From Bacteroidales bacterium (lineage in GTDB: Bacteria; Bacteroidota; Bacteroidia; Bacteroidales; UBA12077), in the NCBI GenBank assembly GCA_028282785.1, contig JANQHE010000049.1, positions 1-64,000 on the forward strand: DNA of 64,000 nt, in the 5' to 3' direction. Below, one piece after another: positions 32,148-40,435 of this stretch (its first letter is position 1; each line of letters begins with the position of its first letter). A model generated the notes under the pieces. That model did no database searches. It saw only the letters and a program-made list of their open reading frames with translations, and was not told the DNA's origin. The translations under genes were made by a program, and so were the position numbers.

Positions 32148-32765
32148 CTATTCAATATGTTTAAAAAAGGACCTTTCGAATAATAAAATATATGCTACAC
32201 CAATGGTTATTGCTGAGTCTGCTATGTTAAAAACAGGACGGAAAAAAATGAAATCCTGATTTGCCCAAAAGGGGAACCAACTCGGATAATGACCTTTTAA
32301 AATAGGGAAGTATAACATGTCTACAACTCTTCCTTGTAACCAGGTTGAATATCCTCCATCATTAGGCATGAATTGTGCAACCTGATAAAAGCTTTCATCG
32401 AAAATTACACCGTAAAAAACACTATCTAAAATATTTCCCAGAGCTCCAGCCATTATTAGAGAAATACTTATAACAACCATTTTTGGTGCTTTTTGCTTAA
32501 TAAGAATTTTAAGATACCAACCTATTCCTGTAACTGCAACAATTCTGAATAATGTAAGGAGTATTTTGCCATTTTTACCCCAGAATTCTATCCCGAATGC
32601 CATACCATTGTTTTCGGTAAAATGAATGATAAACCAGTCTCCTAAAATCTTATACTCCTGACCCAGAATCATGTGAGTTTTAATCCAGATTTTAACAGTT
32701 TGATCAATTATTAAGACTAATAATATTACAATGATAGACTTTATAGTTATTGATTTCATTTTCAT
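32148..32765 (-). CDS. lspA: Lipoprotein signal peptidase
   Basis: 'IDQTVKIWIKTHM', 'IIHFTENNGMAFGIEF', 'AGALGNILDSVFYG', 'RPVFNIADSAITIG'. Confidence 0.95.
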   Translation of the reverse strand: MKMKSITIKSIIVILLVLIIDQTVKIWIKTHMILGQEYKILGDWFIIHFTENNGMAFGIEFWGKNGKILLTLFRIVAVTGIGWYLKILIKQKAPKMVVISISLIMAGALGNILDSVFYGVIFDESFYQVAQFMPNDGGYSTWLQGRVVDMLYFPILKGHYPSWFPFWANQDFIFFRPVFNIADSAITIGVAYILLFERSFFKHIE

Positions 32766-32804
32766 AAAATTTAAGGCATAAAACTATTAAAAAGAGTTGA
32801 ATAA

Positions 32805-32842
32805 TAAAAAATGATCGGACCGTTTTGATCCAATCATTTTTA
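32805..32842 (-). terminator. Probable bidirectional/minus-strand terminator after the DksA-like gene
   Basis: aaaaatgat-cgga...tcca-atcattttt hairpin with T run on the minus strand. Confidence 0.6.
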
Positions 32843-32863
32843 TAAAATATGTTAAATAATTAA

Positions 32864-33241
32864 TTAACGTTGATTTTGTTTAGCTTCAATGCTCAAAGTT
32901 GCATGTGGAACTGCACGAAGTCTCTCTTTTGAGATTAATTTCCCGGTTTCACGGCAAATACCATACGTCTTATTCTCAATACGAATAAGAGCAGCTTGCA
33001 AATGCTGAATAAATTTCTGTTGACGTTGAGCCAGTCTTCCGGCTTCTTCTTTAGAAAGAGTGGCTGCTCCCTCTTCTAATACCTTAAATGTTGGCGATGT
33101 ATCCTCAGTATCATTACTTTCACTGTGGGTAATAGTATTTTTCAATATATCATAATCTTGTTTAGCTTTATTAAGCTTTGTCAATATTATTTCTTTGAAT
33201 TCTGCCAACTCTTCGTCTGTGTACCTTTTCTTTTCCGCCAT
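32864..33241 (-). CDS. TraR/DksA family protein with degenerate zinc finger
   Basis: 'RYTDEELAEFKEIILTKLNKAKQDYDILKNTI', 'YGICRETGKLISKERLRAVPHATLSIEAKQ'. Confidence 0.88.
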   Translation of the reverse strand: MAEKKRYTDEELAEFKEIILTKLNKAKQDYDILKNTITHSESNDTEDTSPTFKVLEEGAATLSKEEAGRLAQRQQKFIQHLQAALIRIENKTYGICRETGKLISKERLRAVPHATLSIEAKQNQR

Positions 33242-33300
33242 AATTCATCAATTTTAAGTTGTTTAAAGATAAGAAAATTTTTCAATCAAAAAAGTAATTG

Positions 33301-36300
33301 TTATCTTATCTTATCTATTTTGATATTTGTTTTTATATCGTCATCAATTTCTACGGAATGAATTGAATTTTGTTCGAAACTATCTACTAAATCTATCGAT
33401 TTTGCAAGAGTTTGAGCACTTATGTAATCGTTAAATTTTTCGATGGCATTATTAATTAATTCATGTTTTTGAATCTGAATTTGTATCTTATCTGTAACAT
33501 CAAAATTACTGTCTTTACGAAGATTTTGAATTCTGTTTATAAACTCACGTGCAATGCCTTCTTCTCTTAATTCACCTGTAACATTAATGTCTAATGCAAC
33601 AGTAAGTTTACCATCGTTTGCAACTAGCCAACCCGGGATATCTTCCGAGGTTATTTCAACATCTTCTAACGTAAGGTTGATCTTCTCATTATCAACGGTT
33701 AATTCATATGTTTCATTGCGTTCGAATACAACTATATCTTCTTGTGACATTTGAGCAACAGCTCCTGAAATTTGTTTCATTAACTTGCCATATTTTGGAC
33801 CTAGAGTTTTAAAGTTTGGTTTGATCTTCTTAACTAAAACTCCTGTTGTATCCGTAATATATTCAACATCTTTCACGTTCACTTCTGCTAACACCAAATT
33901 TCGTACCGCATCGAATTTAGGTTGTAATGATTTATCTAAAATAGGGATCATTAACTTACTTAATGGCTGACGTACCTTTATATTTACTTTGCGGCGCAAT
34001 GCAAGAATCATTGAAGAAACTCTTTGGGCTATATCCATTTTTTCTTCTAATTCCTTATCGATATAAGCTTCGTTATATTTAGGGAAATCAGAAATGTGTA
34101 CCGACTCTGTTTTATCCATTCCGGTTATTTCATTTAAATCTGTAAAGATCTGATCAGCTAAGAATGGTGCTATTGGAGCCATTAATCTTGATATCGTTTC
34201 TAAGCACGTGTATAACGTTTGGTAAGCAGCGATTTTATCTTTTGAATATTCACCACCCCAGTAACGCTTACGATTTAATCGAACGTACCAGTTGCTTAGG
34301 TTTTCAGTTACAAAATCCTGAATTGCCCGACCTGCACGTGTTGGTTCGTAATTTTCATAATCGTTTTCAATTTCTTTTACCAAAGAGTTTAATAATGAGA
34401 TGATCCAACGATCGATTTCAGGGCGTTCTTCTACGGGAATTTCTTCTTCGGTAAATTTAAAACCATCTACATTTGCATAAAGAGCAAAGAAACCATATGT
34501 ATTATAAAGAGTTCCGAAAAATTTACGTTTTACTTCATCTAATCCTGATGGATCGAACTTTAAGTTATCCCAAGGCTGGGCATTGGTTATCATGTACCAA
34601 CGTAAAGGATCTGAACCATGTTTTTCTATTGTTTCAAAAGGATCAACCGCATTACCCAAACGCTTCGACATTTTTGCACCGTTCTTATCTAAAACCAGTC
34701 CGTTTGAGATGATATTTTTAAATGATACAGAGTCAAATAACATAGTTGCAATTGCATGCAAAGTAAAGAACCAGCCACGGGTTTGGTCAACACCTTCCGC
34801 AATAAAATCCGCAGGGAAAAAGCCCCCTCCGGCTCCCCCAAAGGGAGAGAGCTTTTTGAGTTCAGTACTAATTTGCTTTAATACATCATCAATATTACCA
34901 ATAATTTCATCATTTGTAAACCTGATTACGGTATATCCTAATTCATTAAGAATACTTGTTCTTAATTCATCAGCTTTTTTTACATCTTCTTTTAAATGAA
35001 TTTTGCCATCAACTTCAACAACTAATTTCTTCTCAAGGCAAACAAAATCAACTATAAATTCATCGATGATATGTTGACGCCTAAATTTATATCCTTCAAG
35101 GGATTTTCCTTTTAGTTGTTCCCAAAGAATATTTTCTGCGTCTGTTGGATTTTTTTTCTGATTATTAGCCAATTCTTTTAGCAAACCATATGAAGAATCT
35201 CTAGCAGTTTGGTATTTTGGTCTAACTCCCTTCCCTTTGGGAAGGGTTGGGGATGGGCTAAACATTTCTTTATTTTCGAAAGGATAATGCAATTGTGCAT
35301 ACGGCATTGCTCCGGAATCAAACCAAACATCAATCAGGTCTAATTCGCGAACCATTTTCTTACCATTGTCCGATACCAGATAAATTCCATCAACATACGG
35401 GCGGTGTAGATCGATCTTTTCATAATTATCCTTAGAATTATCTCCAACAACAAAATCAGTATATGGATTTTTATCCATGATACCAGCCTTAACCGACTTT
35501 TCTATTTCGTTGTAAAGTTCTTCAACCGAACCGATACATTTTATTTCTTTTTTATCTTCTGAAACCCAAATTGGAAGTGGTGTTCCCCAGTAACGGGAAC
35601 GAGATAAGTTCCAATCTTGTAGGTTTTCTAACCATTTACCAAAACGTCCTGTACCTGTTGACTCAGGTTTCCAGTTTATGGTTTTGTTCAGCTCTATCAT
35701 TCGATCCTTTAAAGCTGTTGTTTTAATAAACCATGAATCCAAAGGATAATAAAGAACAGGCTTATCAGTTCTCCAACAATGTGGATAATTGTGTGTGTGT
35801 TTCTCGATCTTGAATGCTTTATTTTCCTTCTTAAGCATAACTGAGATATCCACATCTATAGTAGGATCCTTTTCAGTTAAGTTAGGATCGTATTCGTTTT
35901 TAACAAAACGACCTGCGAAATCATTATATGTGTCTTTGTTTACATTCGTTGAAACAAATTCAGTATCCAGATCAGCGATAGGGAACATACGTCCTTGTTT
36001 GTCAACTAAAGGATTTAATTTTTTATCCTTATCGAAAACTGTTAATGGAGATATTCCATTTTGTTTAGCTACACGGTCATCATCAGCACCAAAAGTAGGA
36101 GCAATGTGAACAATACCTGTTCCATCTTCTGTAGTAACAAAATCACCGACGATAACTCTGAAAGCATCTCCTTGTGGTTGTACCCAGTTAATTAGTTGTT
36201 CGTATCTGATTCCTTCTAATTCTTTTCCCTTGTATTCAGATAATACTTTATAAGGAATTTTTTTATCTCCTTCTTTATAATTTTCAAGATTTAGTTCTTC

Positions 36301-37170
36301 AGCCTTTTTATCAAAATGAGCATTAAAAAGGTCTTTTGCAAGAATAACTGTTACAGGTTTACCTGTATATTGATTGAAAGTTCGTACACGAACATAATGT
36401 ATTTTCTCACCAACCGCTAATGCTGTATTTGAAGGCAATGTCCAGGGAGTAGTTGTCCATGCTAAGAAATAAACTTCCGCGTCTGTATTTTCAAACAAGA
36501 ATTCTGAATCTTCATTTCTGATCACCTTAAACTGAGCTACACAAGTTGTGTCTTTTACATCGCGATAGCAACCCGGTTGATTTAATTCATGTGTACTTAA
36601 ACCGGTTCCTGCAGCAGGAGAATATGGTTGAATCGTATATCCTTTGTACAATAAATCTTTATCGAAAAGTTGTTTTAACAACCACCATAAAGTTTCGATA
36701 TAACGATTGTCAAATGTAATGTATGGATCGTCCATGTTAACCCAATATCCCATTTTATGTGTAAGATCTTCCCACACATCGGTATATTTCATTACTTCCT
36801 TTTTACAAGTCTCGTTATATTCGTCAACCGTAATTTTCTTTCCGATATCTTCCTTAGTAATTCCTAACGCTTTTTCAACTGCCAATTCAACAGGTAAGCC
36901 ATGAGTATCCCATCCGGCTTTACGTTTAACAAGATAACCTTGCATTGTTTTATAGCGGCAAAAAATATCCTTAATTGCACGAGCCATTACGTGGTGAATA
37001 CCAGGCATTCCATTTGCAGAAGGAGGGCCTTCGTAAAAAACAAAAGTAGGCTTTCCTTCGCGTGTAGTTATACTTTTATGAAATGTATCATTCTTATCCC
37101 AACGAGCAAGTACATCCTTATTTACTTGCGACAAATCTAATTGCTTATACGTGCGAAATTTTTCACTCAT
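33301..37170 (-). CDS. ileS: Isoleucyl-tRNA synthetase with in-frame DUF559 endonuclease-like insertion
   Basis: 'PPSANGMPGIHHVMARAIKDIFCRYKTMQGY' (HIGH region), 'GAKMSKRLGNAVDP' (KMSKS), 'DFIAEGVDQTRGWFFTLHAIATMLF'. 1289 aa including 146 inserted residues. Confidence 0.97.
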   Translation of the reverse strand: MSEKFRTYKQLDLSQVNKDVLARWDKNDTFHKSITTREGKPTFVFYEGPPSANGMPGIHHVMARAIKDIFCRYKTMQGYLVKRKAGWDTHGLPVELAVEKALGITKEDIGKKITVDEYNETCKKEVMKYTDVWEDLTHKMGYWVNMDDPYITFDNRYIETLWWLLKQLFDKDLLYKGYTIQPYSPAAGTGLSTHELNQPGCYRDVKDTTCVAQFKVIRNEDSEFLFENTDAEVYFLAWTTTPWTLPSNTALAVGEKIHYVRVRTFNQYTGKPVTVILAKDLFNAHFDKKAEELNLENYKEGDKKIPYKVLSEYKGKELEGIRYEQLINWVQPQGDAFRVIVGDFVTTEDGTGIVHIAPTFGADDDRVAKQNGISPLTVFDKDKKLNPLVDKQGRMFPIADLDTEFVSTNVNKDTYNDFAGRFVKNEYDPNLTEKDPTIDVDISVMLKKENKAFKIEKHTHNYPHCWRTDKPVLYYPLDSWFIKTTALKDRMIELNKTINWKPESTGTGRFGKWLENLQDWNLSRSRYWGTPLPIWVSEDKKEIKCIGSVEELYNEIEKSVKAGIMDKNPYTDFVVGDNSKDNYEKIDLHRPYVDGIYLVSDNGKKMVRELDLIDVWFDSGAMPYAQLHYPFENKEMFSPSPTLPKGKGVRPKYQTARDSSYGLLKELANNQKKNPTDAENILWEQLKGKSLEGYKFRRQHIIDEFIVDFVCLEKKLVVEVDGKIHLKEDVKKADELRTSILNELGYTVIRFTNDEIIGNIDDVLKQISTELKKLSPFGGAGGGFFPADFIAEGVDQTRGWFFTLHAIATMLFDSVSFKNIISNGLVLDKNGAKMSKRLGNAVDPFETIEKHGSDPLRWYMITNAQPWDNLKFDPSGLDEVKRKFFGTLYNTYGFFALYANVDGFKFTEEEIPVEERPEIDRWIISLLNSLVKEIENDYENYEPTRAGRAIQDFVTENLSNWYVRLNRKRYWGGEYSKDKIAAYQTLYTCLETISRLMAPIAPFLADQIFTDLNEITGMDKTESVHISDFPKYNEAYIDKELEEKMDIAQRVSSMILALRRKVNIKVRQPLSKLMIPILDKSLQPKFDAVRNLVLAEVNVKDVEYITDTTGVLVKKIKPNFKTLGPKYGKLMKQISGAVAQMSQEDIVVFERNETYELTVDNEKINLTLEDVEITSEDIPGWLVANDGKLTVALDINVTGELREEGIAREFINRIQNLRKDSNFDVTDKIQIQIQKHELINNAIEKFNDYISAQTLAKSIDLVDSFEQNSIHSVEIDDDIKTNIKIDKIR
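34822..35259 (-). mobile_element. In-frame inserted DUF559/VSR-like endonuclease element within ileS
   Basis: 438 bp, codon-phased, imperfect terminal inverted repeats. Encodes 'GYKFRRQHIIDEFIVDFVCLEKKLVVEVDGKIHLKEDVKKADELRTSILNELGYTVIRFTNDEI'. Confidence 0.8.
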
Positions 37171-37262
37171 TGAATATCTATATTTTTATGGTCTACAATA
37201 ATTTAAAACGTACAAAGATAGACTTATGAACTAAAATATGCAATCAAAAGTTTTAGAGTAAA

Positions 37263-38312
37263 TTATTTTTTACTTCCTTTTTTAAGAGTAAAAGCGAATG
37301 AAGTTCCGTTTTCAATAGAGCTTCTAATGTTAATGGTTTGATTATGAGCTTCTATAATGTGTTTAACTATTGCTAATCCAAGCCCGGTTCCTCCAACATT
37401 TCTAGACCGGCTTTTATCGACCCTATAAAATCGTTCAAATATGCGAGGAACATCATCTTCAGGAATTCCAATACCATTATCAGTTACTTCAATAAGTATA
37501 TTCTCATCCATATCTAAAAAAGAAACTTCTGTAAATCCATAATCTTTTCCATAAACTATCGAATTTACCGTTAAATTAGTGAGAAGATGGTCCATTTGTT
37601 CTCGGTCTGCATACACATAAATGGGCTTTTCATATTTGGTTTTAAATTTTAGTTCTATTCCTTTATCTTTTGCCCTTATTTCTTGATTCTCAAAAATTTC
37701 ATCAACCAATTCTACAATGTTGAAATTAGTAAAATTTAATTTTAAGACACCAGATTCCAGCTTTGTAATCGCTTCTAAATCTTCTACCAAAGAAATCATT
37801 CTATTAATGCTCTTCTCAGATTTTTGTAAGTATTTTTTATTGATTTTTTTATCATCAATTCCTCCATCAAGAAGAGTTAAAATATATCCCTGAATGTTAA
37901 AAATAGGAGTTTTAAGTTCGTGAGAAACATTGCCCAAAAATTCTTTTCTATATTTAGCTAATTGTTTTAACTGGGCAATTTCACGTACTTTTTTGTCTGC
38001 CCAATCCATTACCTCTTCATTCACTTCTTTTAAAACATCCTTTTCCTCAAGGTCTCTTCTAAGTTCTTTTTCCGGGATGTTATAATTATGAATAGTCTTG
38101 TAAATAGGATTAATTTTTTCGAATATAAAATTATTTAGAAGATAATAAATAATAATGTAAGTGCTTATAAATATTAGCAATACAGAAAAAATCAAAGGTA
38201 AAAGTTCTAAGACCGTTTTTGGAAAATGCAATACCATTTGAGTTAAAGCTGAAACTACTGCCGCAATTAGGGATATTAAAATCGCCATTTGTTTAGGTGA
38301 TGAACTTTTCAT
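37263..38312 (-). CDS. Sensor histidine kinase (PhoR-like)
   Basis: 'FLGNVSHELKTPIFNIQGYILTLLDGG', 'VTDNGIGIPEDDVPRIFERFYRVDKSRSRNVGGTGLGLAIVKHI'. Confidence 0.93.
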   Translation of the reverse strand: MKSSSPKQMAILISLIAAVVSALTQMVLHFPKTVLELLPLIFSVLLIFISTYIIIYYLLNNFIFEKINPIYKTIHNYNIPEKELRRDLEEKDVLKEVNEEVMDWADKKVREIAQLKQLAKYRKEFLGNVSHELKTPIFNIQGYILTLLDGGIDDKKINKKYLQKSEKSINRMISLVEDLEAITKLESGVLKLNFTNFNIVELVDEIFENQEIRAKDKGIELKFKTKYEKPIYVYADREQMDHLLTNLTVNSIVYGKDYGFTEVSFLDMDENILIEVTDNGIGIPEDDVPRIFERFYRVDKSRSRNVGGTGLGLAIVKHIIEAHNQTINIRSSIENGTSFAFTLKKGSKK

Positions 38313-38336
38313 AAGCCTTATTTTTATATAGACGAA

Positions 38337-38359
38337 AAGCCTCATAATGCATGAGGCTT
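38337..38359 (-). terminator. Probable minus-strand terminator after riboflavin synthase
   Basis: aagcctcat-aatgc-atgaggctt perfect 9-bp stem, short T run on the minus strand. Confidence 0.55.
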
Positions 38360-38381
38360 CGCACTATCTTGTTTTAATCTT

Positions 38382-38987
38382 TTATTTACCTAATTGTTGC
38401 CTCACTATTCTTGCAACATATTTACCTATAATATCAAATTCAAGATTTACCACAGTACCAACCTTGAACTGATGAAAGTTAGTAATGTCATAAGTAAATG
38501 GGATAATAGCTACTTCAAAAGACTTGTCTTTAGAGTTAACTACTGTTAGGCTAACTCCATTTACAGAAACTGAACCTTTTTCAACGGTGATATAATCTTC
38601 TTGTGAAGGATCATATTCAAACGTAAAATACCAGCTACCATCTGCTTCACGAACGTTCGTACAAGTTGCTGTTTGATCTACATGTCCCTGAACCAGATGT
38701 CCATCTAGTAAACTATCGATCTTCATGCTTCTTTCAAGATTTACTTTGTCATCAATCTGAAGTAATCCAAGATTAGATTTATCTAAAGTTTCCTGTATGG
38801 CAGTTACTGTGAATGTTTTATTTTCTTTATCAACCTTAACAACTGTTAAACACACTCCATTGTGAGCAACACTTTGATCGATTTTTAATTCGCCTGCAAA
38901 AGAACATCGCATCGTAATATGCAAGTTTCCTTGATCTTTTTCAAGATTCATAACCGTTGCAGCTTCTTCAACTATTCCTGAAAACAT
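38382..38987 (-). CDS. ribE: Riboflavin synthase alpha subunit
   Basis: 'MFSGIVEEAATV', 'VAHNGVCLTVV', 'HLVQGHVDQTATC', 'VEKGSVSVNGVSLTVV'. Confidence 0.96.
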   Translation of the reverse strand: MFSGIVEEAATVMNLEKDQGNLHITMRCSFAGELKIDQSVAHNGVCLTVVKVDKENKTFTVTAIQETLDKSNLGLLQIDDKVNLERSMKIDSLLDGHLVQGHVDQTATCTNVREADGSWYFTFEYDPSQEDYITVEKGSVSVNGVSLTVVNSKDKSFEVAIIPFTYDITNFHQFKVGTVVNLEFDIIGKYVARIVRQQLGK

Positions 38988-39082
38988 ATTAGTAAAAATT
39001 TAAATGTTAAAATCTTTGCGAAGTTAGAAAGTTTTGCACTATTCGACAAGTTAAATTATGGTTAACAAAATAGTGAGGGAAA

Positions 39083-40435
39083 CTAATAATTCAGTATTGG
39101 AAGTTTTAAACTAAAAACTGACCCTATATTTTCCTCCGATTTAACATGTATGTCTCCCTTATGCTTTCGTAATATTTGTCTTGAAATGCTTAGTCCTATA
39201 CCAGAGCCTTCTTTTTTAGTGGTAAAAAATGGAATGAATATTTCCGGTAAAACTTCTTTGTGTATACCTTTCCCATTATCTGCTATGGAAATATTTATGT
39301 TATCATCTTTTAGAAAGGTTTTGATATTTATAATACCGTTATTAGAAATAATAGCTTCTACGGAGTTCTTAACTAAATTTATCATCACCTGGGAAATTAG
39401 TTTTTTATCGATTAAAACGAAAAATACTTTATCTGATCTTGTAAAATCCAGTTGAATATTTCTATTTGTACAAAGTTCGTTCAGCAAAGGAACTATCTTA
39501 TCCATAAATTGATTTAATTCAACTTGTTCCAACCGAGGTTCCGGAACACGCATCAGTTTTTTGAAGTCTACCACAAAAGAACTTAATCCTTGATTTCTAC
39601 TGTCAATGCTTTTGAGTCCTGCAACAGCAATATTGATATCTTCATCATTTAGCTGGGCTACTGTTTTTGTATCTTCGTTGTTAATAAAAAGCTTAAGAAC
39701 TGAGTCCGTCAATGAACGAATCGGGCCTATTGAGTTCATTATTTCATGTGTAAGGACCCGAAATATTTTTTGCCAGGCTCTCTCTTCTTCCAAATCAAGT
39801 TCTGTCCGGATATTCTCAAAAGAAATGATTTGAACTAATCGCTGATTGATCATAACTTCTTTTAGCCTAAATAAAACACTTTTATAACCACCTTTTGTGT
39901 TTATATTAATAACTTTTTTCTTTGATTTACTTAACTCTTCCAGTTCTTTTGAAAGATTGTCTTTAAGGGTATTTAATTGTTGCATATCAGAAACCGATTG
40001 GATTTCAAGAATATCTAAACCAGACCGGTTTATTATTTCTACCTTTCCCTGCTTATCTGTTGTAATAATGCCTGATGGCATTTGATCTAATATCTGCCTT
40101 AAGTATTGGTGAGTACTTGCCTTTTCCAGTTCTGCTAAACGAACATATCTTATAATTTCATTAAAGTTGAAATTAAGTTCTCTAAACGATTTGCCGGAAT
40201 CGGAATCAGCAATATAATCGCTATAGCGTAAATTCTCCAAAAATTGTGTAAGGCTCCGATTGGTTTTATTAACATATCTGATTAATAATAGAATCAATAC
40301 AACCCATAAGATACTTACGGTTAACTTTGCAACCTTATAATCGCTATTGCTCCATACAATAACAAGTGCAACACTAGTAACCGCAATCAAAATACAGATC
40401 AGAACAACAATTAAATTAAACCGGTTAAAACCCAT
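39083..40435 (-). CDS. PAS-domain sensor histidine kinase (NtrB-like)
   Basis: 'FRVLTHEIMNSIGPIRSLTDSVLKL', 'ISIADNGKGIHKEVLPEIFIPFFTTKKEGSGIGLSISRQIL'. Confidence 0.93.
   Translation of the reverse strand: MGFNRFNLIVVLICILIAVTSVALVIVWSNSDYKVAKLTVSILWVVLILLLIRYVNKTNRSLTQFLENLRYSDYIADSDSGKSFRELNFNFNEIIRYVRLAELEKASTHQYLRQILDQMPSGIITTDKQGKVEIINRSGLDILEIQSVSDMQQLNTLKDNLSKELEELSKSKKKVININTKGGYKSVLFRLKEVMINQRLVQIISFENIRTELDLEEERAWQKIFRVLTHEIMNSIGPIRSLTDSVLKLFINNEDTKTVAQLNDEDINIAVAGLKSIDSRNQGLSSFVVDFKKLMRVPEPRLEQVELNQFMDKIVPLLNELCTNRNIQLDFTRSDKVFFVLIDKKLISQVMINLVKNSVEAIISNNGIINIKTFLKDDNINISIADNGKGIHKEVLPEIFIPFFTTKKEGSGIGLSISRQILRKHKGDIHVKSEENIGSVFSLKLPILNY

Noticed and set aside
34583-34999. 138-aa plus-strand ORF opposite ileS, including the DUF559 insert
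   Set aside because: Antisense to a strongly supported gene; sequence is low-complexity Ser/Phe-rich and unrelated to a known fold. Only the minus-strand reading gives DUF559 and IleRS.
34822-35259. Interpretation of the ileS insert as an intein
   Set aside because: No visible splicing blocks: insert starts Ser-Pro rather than a canonical block A context, with no TxxH and no C-terminal His-Asn before the junction (GGAGGG|FF). A Ser start alone is not sufficient.
34822-35259. Interpretation of the ileS insert as a group I/II intron with homing endonuclease
   Set aside because: The whole segment is open in frame with the host ORF and only 438 bp, with no space for an intron ribozyme core.
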